From GCA-2731375 sp964590195 (GTDB lineage Bacteria > Pseudomonadota > Alphaproteobacteria > GCA-2731375), in the NCBI GenBank assembly GCA_964590195.1, contig CAZPWJ010000012.1, positions 16,166 to 80,165 of the forward strand: a DNA stretch of 64,000 nt, read 5' to 3'. Positions 6,948 through 15,877 of the stretch are shown in pieces. A model generated the notes under the pieces. That model did no database searches. It was given only the letters and a program-made list of their open reading frames with translations, and had not been told where the DNA came from. Position 1 is the stretch's first letter. Each line of letters starts with the position of its first letter. Position numbers and translations under genes: made by a program.

Positions 6948-9671
6948 TCAATCACTCAAAAAATCTTGCGTCTCCTGGATCGCTTCGGCCAGGCCCATGC
7001 GTTGCACCTCCACCCCCTCCGGAAAGGCCGTGGTCAGGCGGGTGGGGAGCATGGCGTCGAGCATGACGAAGACGCCCTTGTCATCGGCCCTGCGCAACAG
7101 GCGGCCATAGGCCTGCTTCAGGCGCAGACGGGCGATCATGTCGTCATAGCCCTTACCGAAGGCATTCTTGCGCGCCCGGTGCATGATGTCGGGTCGGGGC
7201 CAGGGTACCCGGTCAAATACGATCAGGCGCAGCGAACGGCCCGGTACATCGACGCCATCGCGCACCGCGTCCGTGCCCAGCAGGCAGGTGTCTTCCTCGG
7301 CCCGGAAAATATCCACCAGGGTGCCCGTGTCCATCGCGTCCACATGCTGGGCAAGCAGGGCTATGCCTGCTTCGTCCAGGGGCTTGGCGATGCGCTCGTG
7401 AATGGCGCGCAGGCGGGCGATGGCGGTAAATAACCCGAGGCCGCCGCCGCCCGCCGCCAGGAACAATTCCCGATAGGCCGCCGCCACCTGGTCGGGCCGG
7501 TTGCGGTTGACGTCGCGCACCACCAGGATCCGCGTCGCGCCGGGATAATCGAACGGCGAGGGCAGGGAGGCGCGCTCTGCCGGTAGCGGCAGATGTAACG
7601 CCCCGGTGCGGACCTCCGCCGCCGACCAGTCGTCGGGCGCATCGGGCGGGTTGTCCCGCAAGGTGGCGGAGGTGATCAGCACGCCGTGGGCTTGGCGCAA
7701 GACCGCTTCGGCGAATGGCTGGGAGGGGTCGACCCAATGGCGGTGCATGCCGATGTCACGGTCTCTTCCGGCGAAACGTTCGATGGCGAACCAATCTACG
7801 AAATGCTCAGGTGTTTCCTGGCCCAGGTCCAGCAGCATGGCGCGCCAGGCCTGCACCATGTCGGCGCGGCGTTTCAGGCTGCGGGCGGCGGCCTCGATGC
7901 GCAGGCGCGTGGCGGTATCCAGATCATCGGCTTCGTCATCCAGACGCGCCATCAGATGGCGGCCCAGGTCCAGCAACGGCCTGCGCAGGGTTTCGAAAGC
8001 GGCGGCGGCTTCGCTGGCGGCCTGCAACAATTCAGCCTCGGGCTCCTCGACCGAAACCTCCAGGCCATATGGGGAGCGGTCATTATCCACGCGGGCCAGG
8101 ACCACATGCCGGGCCCGGGCCAGGAAAGCTTCCATCGTTCCCTGTTCGCCGCCCTCGGCCACCCGTTGCAGCCAGCCGGGTGCGGCCAGGGCGGTGGCGG
8201 CGCGCAGAATATTCTGTTGGATCGCCAGGCCGTCGTCATCGCCGATCAGATCGCCGATGCGTGCCTCCAGGCCACGTGCGCGCCCACGGCCACCGCGCCT
8301 GCTTTCATTGCCCAGCAGCCATCGGCGCAGTTCCACCCCTTCGCTGCCTGCCACGTGGGCGGCAAAGGCGCTGTCGGCGGCGTCAAAGACATGATGGCCC
8401 TCGTCGAACACATAACGCAGGGGCAATTGCCCGCTGCCCGCTTCCAGCACGGCGCGAACCATCACCAGGGCATGGTTGGCGACGACGATTTCCGCCCGCT
8501 CGGATTCTCGTCGGCTGCGTTCGATGAAGCATTTTGAATAATGCCGGCAGGCGGAATAAACGCATTCGCCGCGCCGGTCGCTCAAGCTGGAAATGGTGCC
8601 GCCGCCGAACATGGTGGCCAGCCAACTAGGAAAATCGCCCCCCACCATATCACCGTCCCGGCTGTGTTCGATCCAGCGCGCGATCAGGCCCAGGGCGACG
8701 GTGCCGCCCGGCCCTGTTGCCAGCGCTTTCGTGGCGTCTTCGTAGTTCAGCAGGCAGAGGTAATTCTCCCGTCCCTTGCGCACCACCACGTTGCGGCGCT
8801 TTTGCGCCGGATCGGGATACAGGCGGTCCAATTCGCCATCGATCTGGCGCTGTAGATTGCGCGTGTAGGTGGAGAGCCAGACCGTGCCGCCGTTCTTCCG
8901 GGCCCACAAAGACGCCGGCGCGATATAGCCCAGGGTTTTGCCTACCCCCGTACCGGCCTCGGCCAGTACCAGGCGGGGCATGTCCACTTCCTGGCGCGGG
9001 ATAAAGGCTCCCGAAGCTGCGGCGGCATAGTCGAATTGCTGCGGCCGGTTTTCCGCCCCCGTGCCGATCAGTTCGGCCAATTGATCCCGTGCCGCCTCCG
9101 GCCCGATGGCATGATCGCCGGGTGGCGGCGGTGGGGCGCTGTCCTCGCGCTCGGGCAGGCGCTGCCAGACTTCAAGACCGCCGCCCGTGCAATCCGTTGG
9201 CACGCCAAGGGCGGCCAATACCGCCGGACCCCAGCGCCAGCCGCCCCGCGCCATGGTCATGGCCAGGGCGCCCACGCGGTCACGGTGTTCCAAGGTTGCC
9301 GCCAGTTCCGCCAGCAAGGCCCGTGCCGCCTGTTGCAGGGTCAGGGCCGCGTCCACCGCGTCGCCGGGCGGGGCGAGAGTCAAGGCGGCGGCCAGACCGC
9401 CCGGCGTGGGTAAGCAGAACCGCGCCGGGCGGGCAAAGGCGTAAAGCTCCAATATGTCGTAGGCGGCGAGGGATCGCGCGCCCAGCCGGTTCGCCGTGGC
9501 CATGGCGTGACAGACGATGGCCGTGTCCTTGTTGGCTCTGGACATGGCCTCGGCGCCGCTCAGCTCCTCGACCTCGCCATCGGCGCTCAGCCACGTGCTC
9601 AGGCGCGCGCCCACGACCAATGCGGGGGCGGTGAAATCGATGCCGTTTTTCTGTAATCCCGGTGCGCTCAT
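6948..9671 (-). CDS. DinG/YoaA-type ATP-dependent DNA helicase (XPD-like, iron-sulfur)
   Basis: The 907-residue superfamily 2 helicase has Walker A AEAGTGVGKT near residue 237, a DEGH Walker B box near 422, and late motifs DGVDVPG and QAYGRLLRR typical of DinG/XPD enzymes. Four cysteines between Walker A and the DEGH box (one in YLCLL near 305 and three in CVYSACRHYSKC near 370) fit the Fe-S cluster of this group. About 200 N-terminal residues precede the helicase core. DinG-type helicases resolve forks, R-loops and damaged DNA. I chose the ATG at 9671 (MSAPGLQ); an in-frame ATG at 9710 would add 13 residues. It is divergent from the LysRS gene. Confidence 0.9.
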   Translation of the reverse strand: MSAPGLQKNGIDFTAPALVVGARLSTWLSADGEVEELSGAEAMSRANKDTAIVCHAMATANRLGARSLAAYDILELYAFARPARFCLPTPGGLAAALTLAPPGDAVDAALTLQQAARALLAELAATLEHRDRVGALAMTMARGGWRWGPAVLAALGVPTDCTGGGLEVWQRLPEREDSAPPPPPGDHAIGPEAARDQLAELIGTGAENRPQQFDYAAAASGAFIPRQEVDMPRLVLAEAGTGVGKTLGYIAPASLWARKNGGTVWLSTYTRNLQRQIDGELDRLYPDPAQKRRNVVVRKGRENYLCLLNYEDATKALATGPGGTVALGLIARWIEHSRDGDMVGGDFPSWLATMFGGGTISSLSDRRGECVYSACRHYSKCFIERSRRESERAEIVVANHALVMVRAVLEAGSGQLPLRYVFDEGHHVFDAADSAFAAHVAGSEGVELRRWLLGNESRRGGRGRARGLEARIGDLIGDDDGLAIQQNILRAATALAAPGWLQRVAEGGEQGTMEAFLARARHVVLARVDNDRSPYGLEVSVEEPEAELLQAASEAAAAFETLRRPLLDLGRHLMARLDDEADDLDTATRLRIEAAARSLKRRADMVQAWRAMLLDLGQETPEHFVDWFAIERFAGRDRDIGMHRHWVDPSQPFAEAVLRQAHGVLITSATLRDNPPDAPDDWSAAEVRTGALHLPLPAERASLPSPFDYPGATRILVVRDVNRNRPDQVAAAYRELFLAAGGGGLGLFTAIARLRAIHERIAKPLDEAGIALLAQHVDAMDTGTLVDIFRAEEDTCLLGTDAVRDGVDVPGRSLRLIVFDRVPWPRPDIMHRARKNAFGKGYDDMIARLRLKQAYGRLLRRADDKGVFVMLDAMLPTRLTTAFPEGVEVQRMGLAEAIQETQDFLSD

Positions 9672-9792
9672 TCCGTCCGCACTATAGGCCGGGACGGGGC
9701 CGCTCACCACCGGTTGACGTGGCGGGATTTTTGCCTAATGTCCCTCCGCCGCTAGCATCGGCTGCTGGAATGGCGCGCAAGGATAGGAAATC

Positions 9793-11379
9793 ATGACAAA
9801 GCACAGCGAAATCGCGACCGAGAGCAAGGCCTGGCCCTTTCAAGAGGCGCGCTCGCTGTTGAAACGGGTGCAGGGCAAGACACCGGCCAAGGGCCATGTG
9901 CTGTTCCAAACCGGCTATGGCCCCTCGGGCCTGCCCCATATCGGCACCTTTGGCGAGGTGGCACGGACCTCCATGGTGCGCCGGGCCTTCCACGAATTGT
10001 CCGATATCCCGACCCGGCTGGTGGCCTTTTCCGACGACATGGACGGCCTGCGCAAGGTGCCCGACAACGTGCCCAATCAGGAGCTGCTGTCCAAGCATCT
10101 GGAAATGCCCCTGACCAAGGTGCCCGATCCGTTCGGCACCCATGACAGTTTCGGCGCCCATAACAATGCGCGCCTGCAGGCCTTCCTGGATCAGTTCGGT
10201 TTTGACTATGAATTCGTCTCGTCTACGGAGTGCTACCAATCCGGCCTGTTCGACAACGCTTTGTTGGCGGTGCTGGCGAAATATGACGAGGTGATGAACG
10301 TTATCCTGCCCACCTTGGGCGCGGAACGTCAGGCAACCTACAGCCCGTTTCTGCCCCTCTGCCCGGACACGGGGCGGGTTTTGCAGGTGCCGATTATCGA
10401 ACAGAACCTGGATGCCGGCACCGTTGTTTATGAGAACGAGGCCGGCGCCAAGGTCGAAGTGCCGGTGACGGGCGGTCATTGCAAGCTGCAATGGAAGGCG
10501 GATTGGGCCATGCGCTGGTTCGCCCTGGATGTGGATTACGAGATGTCGGGTAAGGATTTGATCGAATCCGTGCGCCTGTCCTCGAAAATCTGCCGTATCC
10601 TGGGCTCGCGCCCGCCGGAAAGCTTCACCTATGAATTGTTCCTGGACGAGAATGGCGAGAAGATCTCCAAGTCCCGGGGCAACGGCCTGTCAATCGAGGA
10701 ATGGCTGCATTACGCCACGCCGGAAAGCCTCTCGCTCTATATGTTCCAGCAGCCGCGCCGGGCCAAGCGGCTGTTTTTCGATGTCATCCCGCGCGCAACC
10801 GATGATTATCTGCGCTTTCTGGAAACCTATCATGACCAGGAAGTAGCCGAACAGCTGGCCAACCCGGCCTGGCATATCCATGCCGGCCAGCCGCCCAGGG
10901 AAGATGTGCCGATCACATTCGCCTTGCTGATGAATTTGGCGGGGGCCTGCCATTCAGAAGACCCGGCGGTGTTGTGGGGCTTCATCTCGCGCTATGCCCC
11001 AGGCGCCACGGCGGAGAACCACCCCTTGTTGGATGCCCTGGTCGGATATGCCATCAACTATTACCGGGATTTCGTGAAGCCCAACAAGGTCTATCGCCAA
11101 CCCACCGATCAGGAGCGGGCGGCGATGCAGGATCTGCTCACCGCGCTCGACGGCATGGATGCGGGTCTGTCCGGTTCGGATATCCAGAACCAAGTTTACG
11201 AGATCGGCAAGGCGCATGATTTCGAAAACCTGCGCGATTGGTTCAAGGCCCTGTACGAGGTGCTGTTCGGGCAAAGCCAGGGGCCGCGCTTCGGCTCATT
11301 CGCCGCTTTATACGGCGTGGCCGAAACAGCCGCCCTTGTACGCCGGGCCCTGGCGGGCGATGATCTGGCCGCGGAGTAA
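9793..11379 (+). CDS. lysS: Class I lysyl-tRNA synthetase
   Basis: The 528-residue enzyme is the Rossmann-fold class I LysRS of archaea, many alphaproteobacteria and spirochetes, not the usual bacterial class II enzyme. The HIGH-type signature is GPSGLPHIGTFGE at residues 43-55 and the KMSKS-type loop is KISKSRGNG near 290. It charges tRNA-Lys with lysine. The length is normal and the C-terminal helical anticodon-binding region is present. The gene starts 26 bases ahead of an SMP-30 gene on the same strand, which may be co-transcribed. Confidence 0.95.
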   Translation: MTKHSEIATESKAWPFQEARSLLKRVQGKTPAKGHVLFQTGYGPSGLPHIGTFGEVARTSMVRRAFHELSDIPTRLVAFSDDMDGLRKVPDNVPNQELLSKHLEMPLTKVPDPFGTHDSFGAHNNARLQAFLDQFGFDYEFVSSTECYQSGLFDNALLAVLAKYDEVMNVILPTLGAERQATYSPFLPLCPDTGRVLQVPIIEQNLDAGTVVYENEAGAKVEVPVTGGHCKLQWKADWAMRWFALDVDYEMSGKDLIESVRLSSKICRILGSRPPESFTYELFLDENGEKISKSRGNGLSIEEWLHYATPESLSLYMFQQPRRAKRLFFDVIPRATDDYLRFLETYHDQEVAEQLANPAWHIHAGQPPREDVPITFALLMNLAGACHSEDPAVLWGFISRYAPGATAENHPLLDALVGYAINYYRDFVKPNKVYRQPTDQERAAMQDLLTALDGMDAGLSGSDIQNQVYEIGKAHDFENLRDWFKALYEVLFGQSQGPRFGSFAALYGVAETAALVRRALAGDDLAAE

Positions 11380-11405
11380 CAATAGCAAGCACAGAGGAAC
11401 GGGCG

Positions 11406-12257
11406 ATGGAAAAGCTGGCGACGGGATACGGCCTGATTGAAGGGCCGGTATGGGACGAAAGCCGGGGATTGCTCTATTCCGACGTGATCAATGGCGGCGT
11501 CTTTTGCCTCGGTCCGGATGATGAAGTCACTCAGGTTATCGAACACCGCCGGGGCATTGGCGGCATGGCCCTGCATGAAAACGGCGGCATCGTGGTTTCG
11601 GGCCGCAACATCTCGCTAAAGCCGGCGGATGGCGGCGATACGGTGGTATTGCTGGCGGATGATCCCGACGGCGGCAGAATAGGGTTCAACGATATCACCA
11701 CCGATGCCAAGGGCCGCATCTATGCCGGTGCCCTGTCTTTCCGTCCGGTGGGCCATGACGAAACGCCGAAACCGGCCTCTCTGTTCTGCATTGACCTGGA
11801 CGGCAGCGCCCGTGTGGTCGGCGAGGATGTCATGCTGACCAACGGCATGGGCGTCTCGCCCGACGGCGGCAAGCTTTATCATTCGGAATCCCTGCGCAAC
11901 CGGGTCCGCGTTTACGATGTGGCGGCGAACGGCGATCTTGGTCCGCACCGGACCTTTGCTACCATCGAAGGCGGCATCCCCGATGGCCTGGCGGTGGCCG
12001 TTGACGGCAGTGTCTGGGTCGCCAACGCCGATGGCGGTTGTGTCGATGTCTTCGAGCCCGACGGCAGCCTGCGCCGCTCTATCCCGTGCGAGCTGCCCAT
12101 GGTCACTTCCGTCTGTTTTGGCGGTGCGGATCTGATGGATTTCTATATTGTCACCGGTTCGCGCGGGGCTGATAGAGATAACGCCGGCACGGTCTATCGC
12201 ATGCGCGCCGACGTGGCCGGGTTGCCCGTGGCGCCGGCGAGAGTGGCTATTCCCTAA
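11406..12257 (+). CDS. SMP-30/gluconolactonase/LRE-like family protein
   Basis: The 283-residue protein has the six-bladed propeller pattern of regucalcin/gluconolactonase enzymes: an N-terminal metal glutamate in IEGPVWDE (Glu12), FNDITTDAKGRIYAG for the middle Asn/Asp ligands, NGMGVSPDGGKLYHSES, and IPDGLAVAVDGSVWVA for the distal Asp. Family members hydrolyse sugar lactones with a divalent metal; the true substrate is open. No signal peptide is present. It begins 26 bases after the class I LysRS stop, with AGAGGAACGG ahead of the ATG. A second, more distant family member lies at 17163. Confidence 0.88.
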   Translation: MEKLATGYGLIEGPVWDESRGLLYSDVINGGVFCLGPDDEVTQVIEHRRGIGGMALHENGGIVVSGRNISLKPADGGDTVVLLADDPDGGRIGFNDITTDAKGRIYAGALSFRPVGHDETPKPASLFCIDLDGSARVVGEDVMLTNGMGVSPDGGKLYHSESLRNRVRVYDVAANGDLGPHRTFATIEGGIPDGLAVAVDGSVWVANADGGCVDVFEPDGSLRRSIPCELPMVTSVCFGGADLMDFYIVTGSRGADRDNAGTVYRMRADVAGLPVAPARVAIP

Positions 12258-12414
12258 GGCAATGACGGCTCGCGGTGGCGGTCGGTTTGACAAATCCATT
12301 TTGCAAGTAAATGGGGTTAGTATTACGCTCGGCTAATGATTGCGGCTGAGATCCTGATCAACGGAGAACCTGTTGTGCCATGGGTTGAAGCGCGTTGTAT
12401 CCGTGGGGAAATCA

Positions 12415-14286
12415 ATGACAGTGGCACCTGCCGATAGTGGCGACAGTGATCCATCTTATGCCGTCGAAGGCGATGCGATAGCGGACGAAATCCGCGTCGT
12501 ACAATCGGTACAGACCCAACGCAGCATGCCGACCCTGCTGTTGGGCAACCTAGTGGCGGCCGCAATTGTGTCCTATCTTGACTGGGACGCGGCTGTTTCC
12601 AGCTATGCGGTCTACTTTCTGGCCGGCATGATCGTGCTATTGCTGCCGATGTTGCGCAGCTATCTCCGCTTGCGCCGCATGCCGCGCCCGGAACGGGTTA
12701 GCCGACGTCGCATTCGGCTGGTTGAAATTCATTCGCTGCTGTTGGGGTTGAGCTGGGCTATCGCTACCCTTTTGATAATATCGGTTTCGAGCCCGATAAA
12801 TGGTGTGCTTGTCGCCATGGTGACGGTCTTTCTGGCTTTTGGGGCAGTGGCGCAAATGCCGGGCTTGCCGAAGGCATCGGCCGCTTATTTCGCGCCAATG
12901 ATAGTGGCAACCCTTGGCAGCCTCTATGTCAATGACATCGTGGAAGCGGACGTGCTGTTCCTGTTAGCCGCCGCGACGCTTATCTCGCTGCCGCGTTCGG
13001 CCTGGCAGGGTTGGCAGGATGTATGTGCGACGGTGCGTCTGGGCCAGGAGAAATTGCAGGCGGAAACCGAGGCTCACCAACACGAGACGGAAGCGGTTCG
13101 CTCGATCCTCGAAGCCATTCCATTTCCCCTGGTCGTGACGCGGGAGACCGGCGTATTGCACGCATCGGCGCAGGCGGCCCGGCAATTCGGCATCTCCGCG
13201 GGTGACAATGTCTCGGGCCTCAATATTGTCGATTTTTTTGTTGATCCGGTGGATCAGCAGACGATGAGTGAATTACAAGAGGAGCGGGGCCGACTGGAAG
13301 AATACGAAGTGCGGCTAAAGAATGTGCGGGGCGAACCATTTTGGGCATCGCTATCCACGTTGCCGATGCTTTACGAGGGTCAGGATTGCTGGTTGAACGT
13401 TGTCTATGTCATTGATGACCGAAAACGGGCGGAAGCGCAGGTGGCCGATGCCCGGCGGACAGCGGAAGAACAGGCTCGGGTGTTGGAGGCTGTTTCCGGG
13501 CAGCTGGCGAAATACATCTCACCGCAGCTCTACAAAGCGATCTTTTCGGGTGAGCAAAGGGTGGCGATCGAATCTAAACGCAAGAAACTGACGGTATTCT
13601 TTTCCGATATTGCGGGCTTTACCGAAATCACCGACCAATTAGAATCGGAAGAATTGACCGCGCTGTTGAATCAATATTTGACGGAAATGTCGAACATCGC
13701 GCAGGAGCACGGCGCCAACTTCGACAAGTTTATCGGCGATGCCATGATGTTTTATTTCGGCGACCCCGAATCCAGAGGCGCCAAGGAAGACGCCACCGCT
13801 TGCGTTCAAATGGCCATCGCCATGCAACGCCGGGTCCGTGAACTGCACGACGAATGGCGGGCCCTGGGCATCGAGCAGCCCTTCGAAATTCGCATTGGCA
13901 TCAACACAGGCTATTGCACGGTTGGAAATTTCGGCTCCGAGGATCGGATGGACTACACCATCATAGGCAGCGAGGTGAACCTGGCTTCCCGGCTACAGTC
14001 GCACGCGGATGTCGGCGGCATTCTGTTGGCGAACGAGACCTATGCCCTCGTCAAGGACTGGTTGCTAGCCGAACAGGGCGATACCATTACCGTCAAGGGA
14101 TTTGCCAAGCCCGTGACAACATTCCGCGTCAAGGGCATCTATGACGAACTCGTCAGCGGCGGTCAGGTTATCCATCGGAATATTGATGGCTTATCGTTGA
14201 CGATCGACCGTGACCGCCTGGAGTTGTCAGGTAAGGAGAATGCTATCCATGAGCTTGAGAACGCCCTGGCGCAGTTGAAGGATTAA
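12415..14286 (+). CDS. Membrane-bound class III adenylate/guanylate cyclase with PAS domain
   Basis: The 623-residue protein has a hydrophobic N-terminal region of several membrane helices (about 40-190), a PAS-like sensor (about 225-345), a short helical linker and a class III nucleotide cyclase domain (about 395-575). Both metal-binding aspartates are present: Asp398 in FSDIAGFT and Asp442 in IGDAMMFYFGD. The domain should therefore be active and make cAMP (or cGMP) from the NTP. I chose the ATG at 12415, 5 bases after GGGGAA; upstream in-frame TTG starts lack such a site. A tail of about 45 residues follows the catalytic domain. The 3' end overlaps the convergent PAS gene by 4 bases. Confidence 0.9.
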   Translation: MTVAPADSGDSDPSYAVEGDAIADEIRVVQSVQTQRSMPTLLLGNLVAAAIVSYLDWDAAVSSYAVYFLAGMIVLLLPMLRSYLRLRRMPRPERVSRRRIRLVEIHSLLLGLSWAIATLLIISVSSPINGVLVAMVTVFLAFGAVAQMPGLPKASAAYFAPMIVATLGSLYVNDIVEADVLFLLAAATLISLPRSAWQGWQDVCATVRLGQEKLQAETEAHQHETEAVRSILEAIPFPLVVTRETGVLHASAQAARQFGISAGDNVSGLNIVDFFVDPVDQQTMSELQEERGRLEEYEVRLKNVRGEPFWASLSTLPMLYEGQDCWLNVVYVIDDRKRAEAQVADARRTAEEQARVLEAVSGQLAKYISPQLYKAIFSGEQRVAIESKRKKLTVFFSDIAGFTEITDQLESEELTALLNQYLTEMSNIAQEHGANFDKFIGDAMMFYFGDPESRGAKEDATACVQMAIAMQRRVRELHDEWRALGIEQPFEIRIGINTGYCTVGNFGSEDRMDYTIIGSEVNLASRLQSHADVGGILLANETYALVKDWLLAEQGDTITVKGFAKPVTTFRVKGIYDELVSGGQVIHRNIDGLSLTIDRDRLELSGKENAIHELENALAQLKD

Positions 14287-14780
14287 GCGAGGCGTTCGGA
14301 GGTCTGGGCGACCACGTGGGTGATTTCGTCGTTCGCGTCCAGCAGCGGCATCCATAGGCGCGTATAGGTGACCATTTCGCCGCGGATGATGCCGGAGATC
14401 AGATGAAACGCCGGCTTCTTCTCCTTGGCCAGGTCGGCGAACGAATTCAACGCGATGTCTATCACCGGGGCATAGCCGCGCATCTCGCCCAGTCTACGCG
14501 CGAGAAAACTCTCGCCGGAAAATTTGAAATCGCCGCGCCAATAAACCGTTTGCCATTCGTCTATGTCATTGCCGTGGCGCTGGTATACGGCGGCCCGATG
14601 GGCCAGGGCGCCGCTGTCCAAAAGGCGGCGAAATTTTTCCGCCGGCGAGGATTCCGCCGCGATCGACTTCCATGGAGCGGCAAGGGCTAGGGCATCGCTG
14701 TCGAGCAGATTATTGCCGCAAAGCTCTCGGTACATGGGCTCGCGGCTGGCGCGGACGTCACTCAGACTAATCACTGTCAT
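14283..14780 (-). CDS. PAS-like hypothetical protein, overlapping an XRE regulator gene
   Basis: The 165-residue soluble protein looks like a single PAS-type sensor of the kind common in alphaproteobacteria: an N-terminal helical region, then VYWRGDFKFSGESFLARRL and a C-terminal sheet ending in TRLWMPLLDANDEITHVVAQ. It has no output domain. It starts 14 bases inside the end of the upstream HTH gene, implying translational coupling and a shared role. A ligand such as a small hydrophobic molecule or haem is possible, but no binding residue can be named. Confidence 0.62.
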   Translation of the reverse strand: MTVISLSDVRASREPMYRELCGNNLLDSDALALAAPWKSIAAESSPAEKFRRLLDSGALAHRAAVYQRHGNDIDEWQTVYWRGDFKFSGESFLARRLGEMRGYAPVIDIALNSFADLAKEKKPAFHLISGIIRGEMVTYTRLWMPLLDANDEITHVVAQTSERLA

Positions 14781-15204
14781 TTTGGCTCTTATCCTCAGCT
14801 TCCGCCAGCATGCCCCGGATCGATTCGTCGATCAAGACCAACTCCGGCATGCCCGGCGTCTTGGATAGAATGACATACGTATTGCAAATCAGTTGCGCCA
14901 GCTCCGCCCGTGTCCGCGTCCCCACGGCCGCCTCGTCCAAGGCCAACACACGGTCCACGGCAATGCTCATTATTTCCGCATCGGGCTGTTCCGGCGCGAC
15001 GTCCCGTGGCCCGCCAAAGGCGACATCATGAACGTCGACCTCCAGCGCGGCGGCGATCGCGGTTAGCCGCGACAGTGGCGGCTCGGCCCGACCCTGCTCC
15101 CACGAGGCCACGCCGGTTTTCGTCAGATCCAGCTTCGCGGCCAATTCCGACTGGGTCATGCCCACTGCTTTGCGGAAGCGTCGAATACGATTGCCGATAT
15201 TCAT
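14767..15204 (-). CDS. XRE-family helix-turn-helix regulator
   Basis: The 145-residue protein has a classic Cro/cI-type HTH at about residues 5-58 (IRRFRKAVGMTQSELAAKL, then TGVASWEQGRAEPPLSRL), followed by a helical C-terminal part of unknown role. It probably binds the two related palindromes in its own upstream region (15247-15267 and 15329-15349), repressing itself and the divergent 77-residue gene. It is coupled to the PAS-like gene by a 14-base overlap. The DNA-binding assignment is strong; the regulon beyond this locus is unknown. Confidence 0.88.
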   Translation of the reverse strand: MNIGNRIRRFRKAVGMTQSELAAKLDLTKTGVASWEQGRAEPPLSRLTAIAAALEVDVHDVAFGGPRDVAPEQPDAEIMSIAVDRVLALDEAAVGTRTRAELAQLICNTYVILSKTPGMPELVLIDESIRGMLAEAEDKSQNDSD

Positions 15205-15246
15205 TTGGCAACCCCTTTTATGCGGTTTTCACGGGCCCAACCAGAA

Positions 15247-15267
15247 TAGTACGAGTTTATCGTACCT
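15247..15267. promoter_or_regulatory. Candidate operator 1 (imperfect palindrome, 5-bp spacer)
   Basis: TAGTACGA, GTTTA, TCGTACCT: two 8-base arms separated by 5 bases, with one mismatched pair. It lies 43 bases upstream of the XRE gene start and has the same architecture as operator 2. Confidence 0.65.
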
Positions 15268-15328
15268 CTAAACAAGCCTAGAGTGTAAATCGTGTCAATT
15301 AGAGATTATTCGCGTTATTTAATTTGAA

Positions 15329-15349
15329 TAGTACAAAATAATTGTACTA
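15329..15349. promoter_or_regulatory. Candidate operator 2 (perfect palindrome, 5-bp spacer)
   Basis: TAGTACAA, AATAA, TTGTACTA: the arms are perfect reverse complements with a 5-base spacer, 36 bases upstream of the 77-residue gene. Its centre is 82 bases from that of operator 1. The shared pattern is TAGTACRA-N5-TYGTACYW. Confidence 0.68.
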
Positions 15350-15385
15350 AATTGAAGGAGTAGACTTTGGGAGGAGGCACTGGCT

Positions 15386-15619
15386 ATGCTGAAAGAAAGC
15401 GATCCCGTATTGACCGAGGCGGAGATGCCAAATGGCGGGCACGGCGATAACTCGATTGAACTGCTGCAGGCATGTATTGGCCAATTCGCCGAACGGCTTC
15501 GGCGCATAGGCCATCCTGAATCAGCACACTTTCTGGATGTCGCCGCCCTGGTGTTGGAAGACGAAGATAAAAAGCTGATCAACTATCCCGTACGCCGCCG
15601 CTCTAACGCAGGCGGATGA
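15386..15619 (+). CDS. Small hypothetical protein divergent from the XRE regulator
   Basis: The 77-residue acidic protein (LLQACIGQFAERLRRIGHPESAHFLD in the middle) has no signal peptide or recognised domain. GGAGGAGG precedes the ATG, so expression is plausible. The gene sits directly behind operator 2 and is divergent from the XRE/PAS pair, so it is a likely target of that regulator. Its last 17 bases overlap the end of the convergent DUF4170 gene. I do not recognise the family. Confidence 0.55.
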   Translation: MLKESDPVLTEAEMPNGGHGDNSIELLQACIGQFAERLRRIGHPESAHFLDVAALVLEDEDKKLINYPVRRRSNAGG

Positions 15620-15842
15620 TCATATACTTGATAAAGGCGCGGTCCACGGTGGCCTGGGCGGCGCCCCGCCAAATATTGAAGGCCTCGTCGTAAGTGGGAT
15701 AGATGCCCTTTATATCCAGGGCCGATAGGTCGGTGAATTCGGCTCCGCGCGGATCCCGAACTTCGCCACCCATGACCATGAACATAGGCTGATCTTCCTG
15801 ATCGAACTCACGTTCGTCTGATTTTGCTGCTACCATCATCAT
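15603..15842 (-). CDS. DUF4170 domain protein
   Basis: The 79-residue protein matches my memory of the DUF4170 family, widespread in alphaproteobacteria: a strand MFMVMGGEVRDP, then FTDLSALDIKGIYPTYDEAFNIW, then the conserved GAAQATVDRAFIKYMI. Members are short cytoplasmic proteins with no established function. The gene is convergent with the 77-residue gene and overlaps it by 17 bases; it is followed 36 bases later by the MFS transporter gene on the same strand, possibly one unit only through read-through. Confidence 0.82.
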   Translation of the reverse strand: MMMVAAKSDEREFDQEDQPMFMVMGGEVRDPRGAEFTDLSALDIKGIYPTYDEAFNIWRGAAQATVDRAFIKYMIIRLR

Positions 15843-15877
15843 GGCCGGCGTTATAGCAGAAAAAAGTTACCTGTCTA

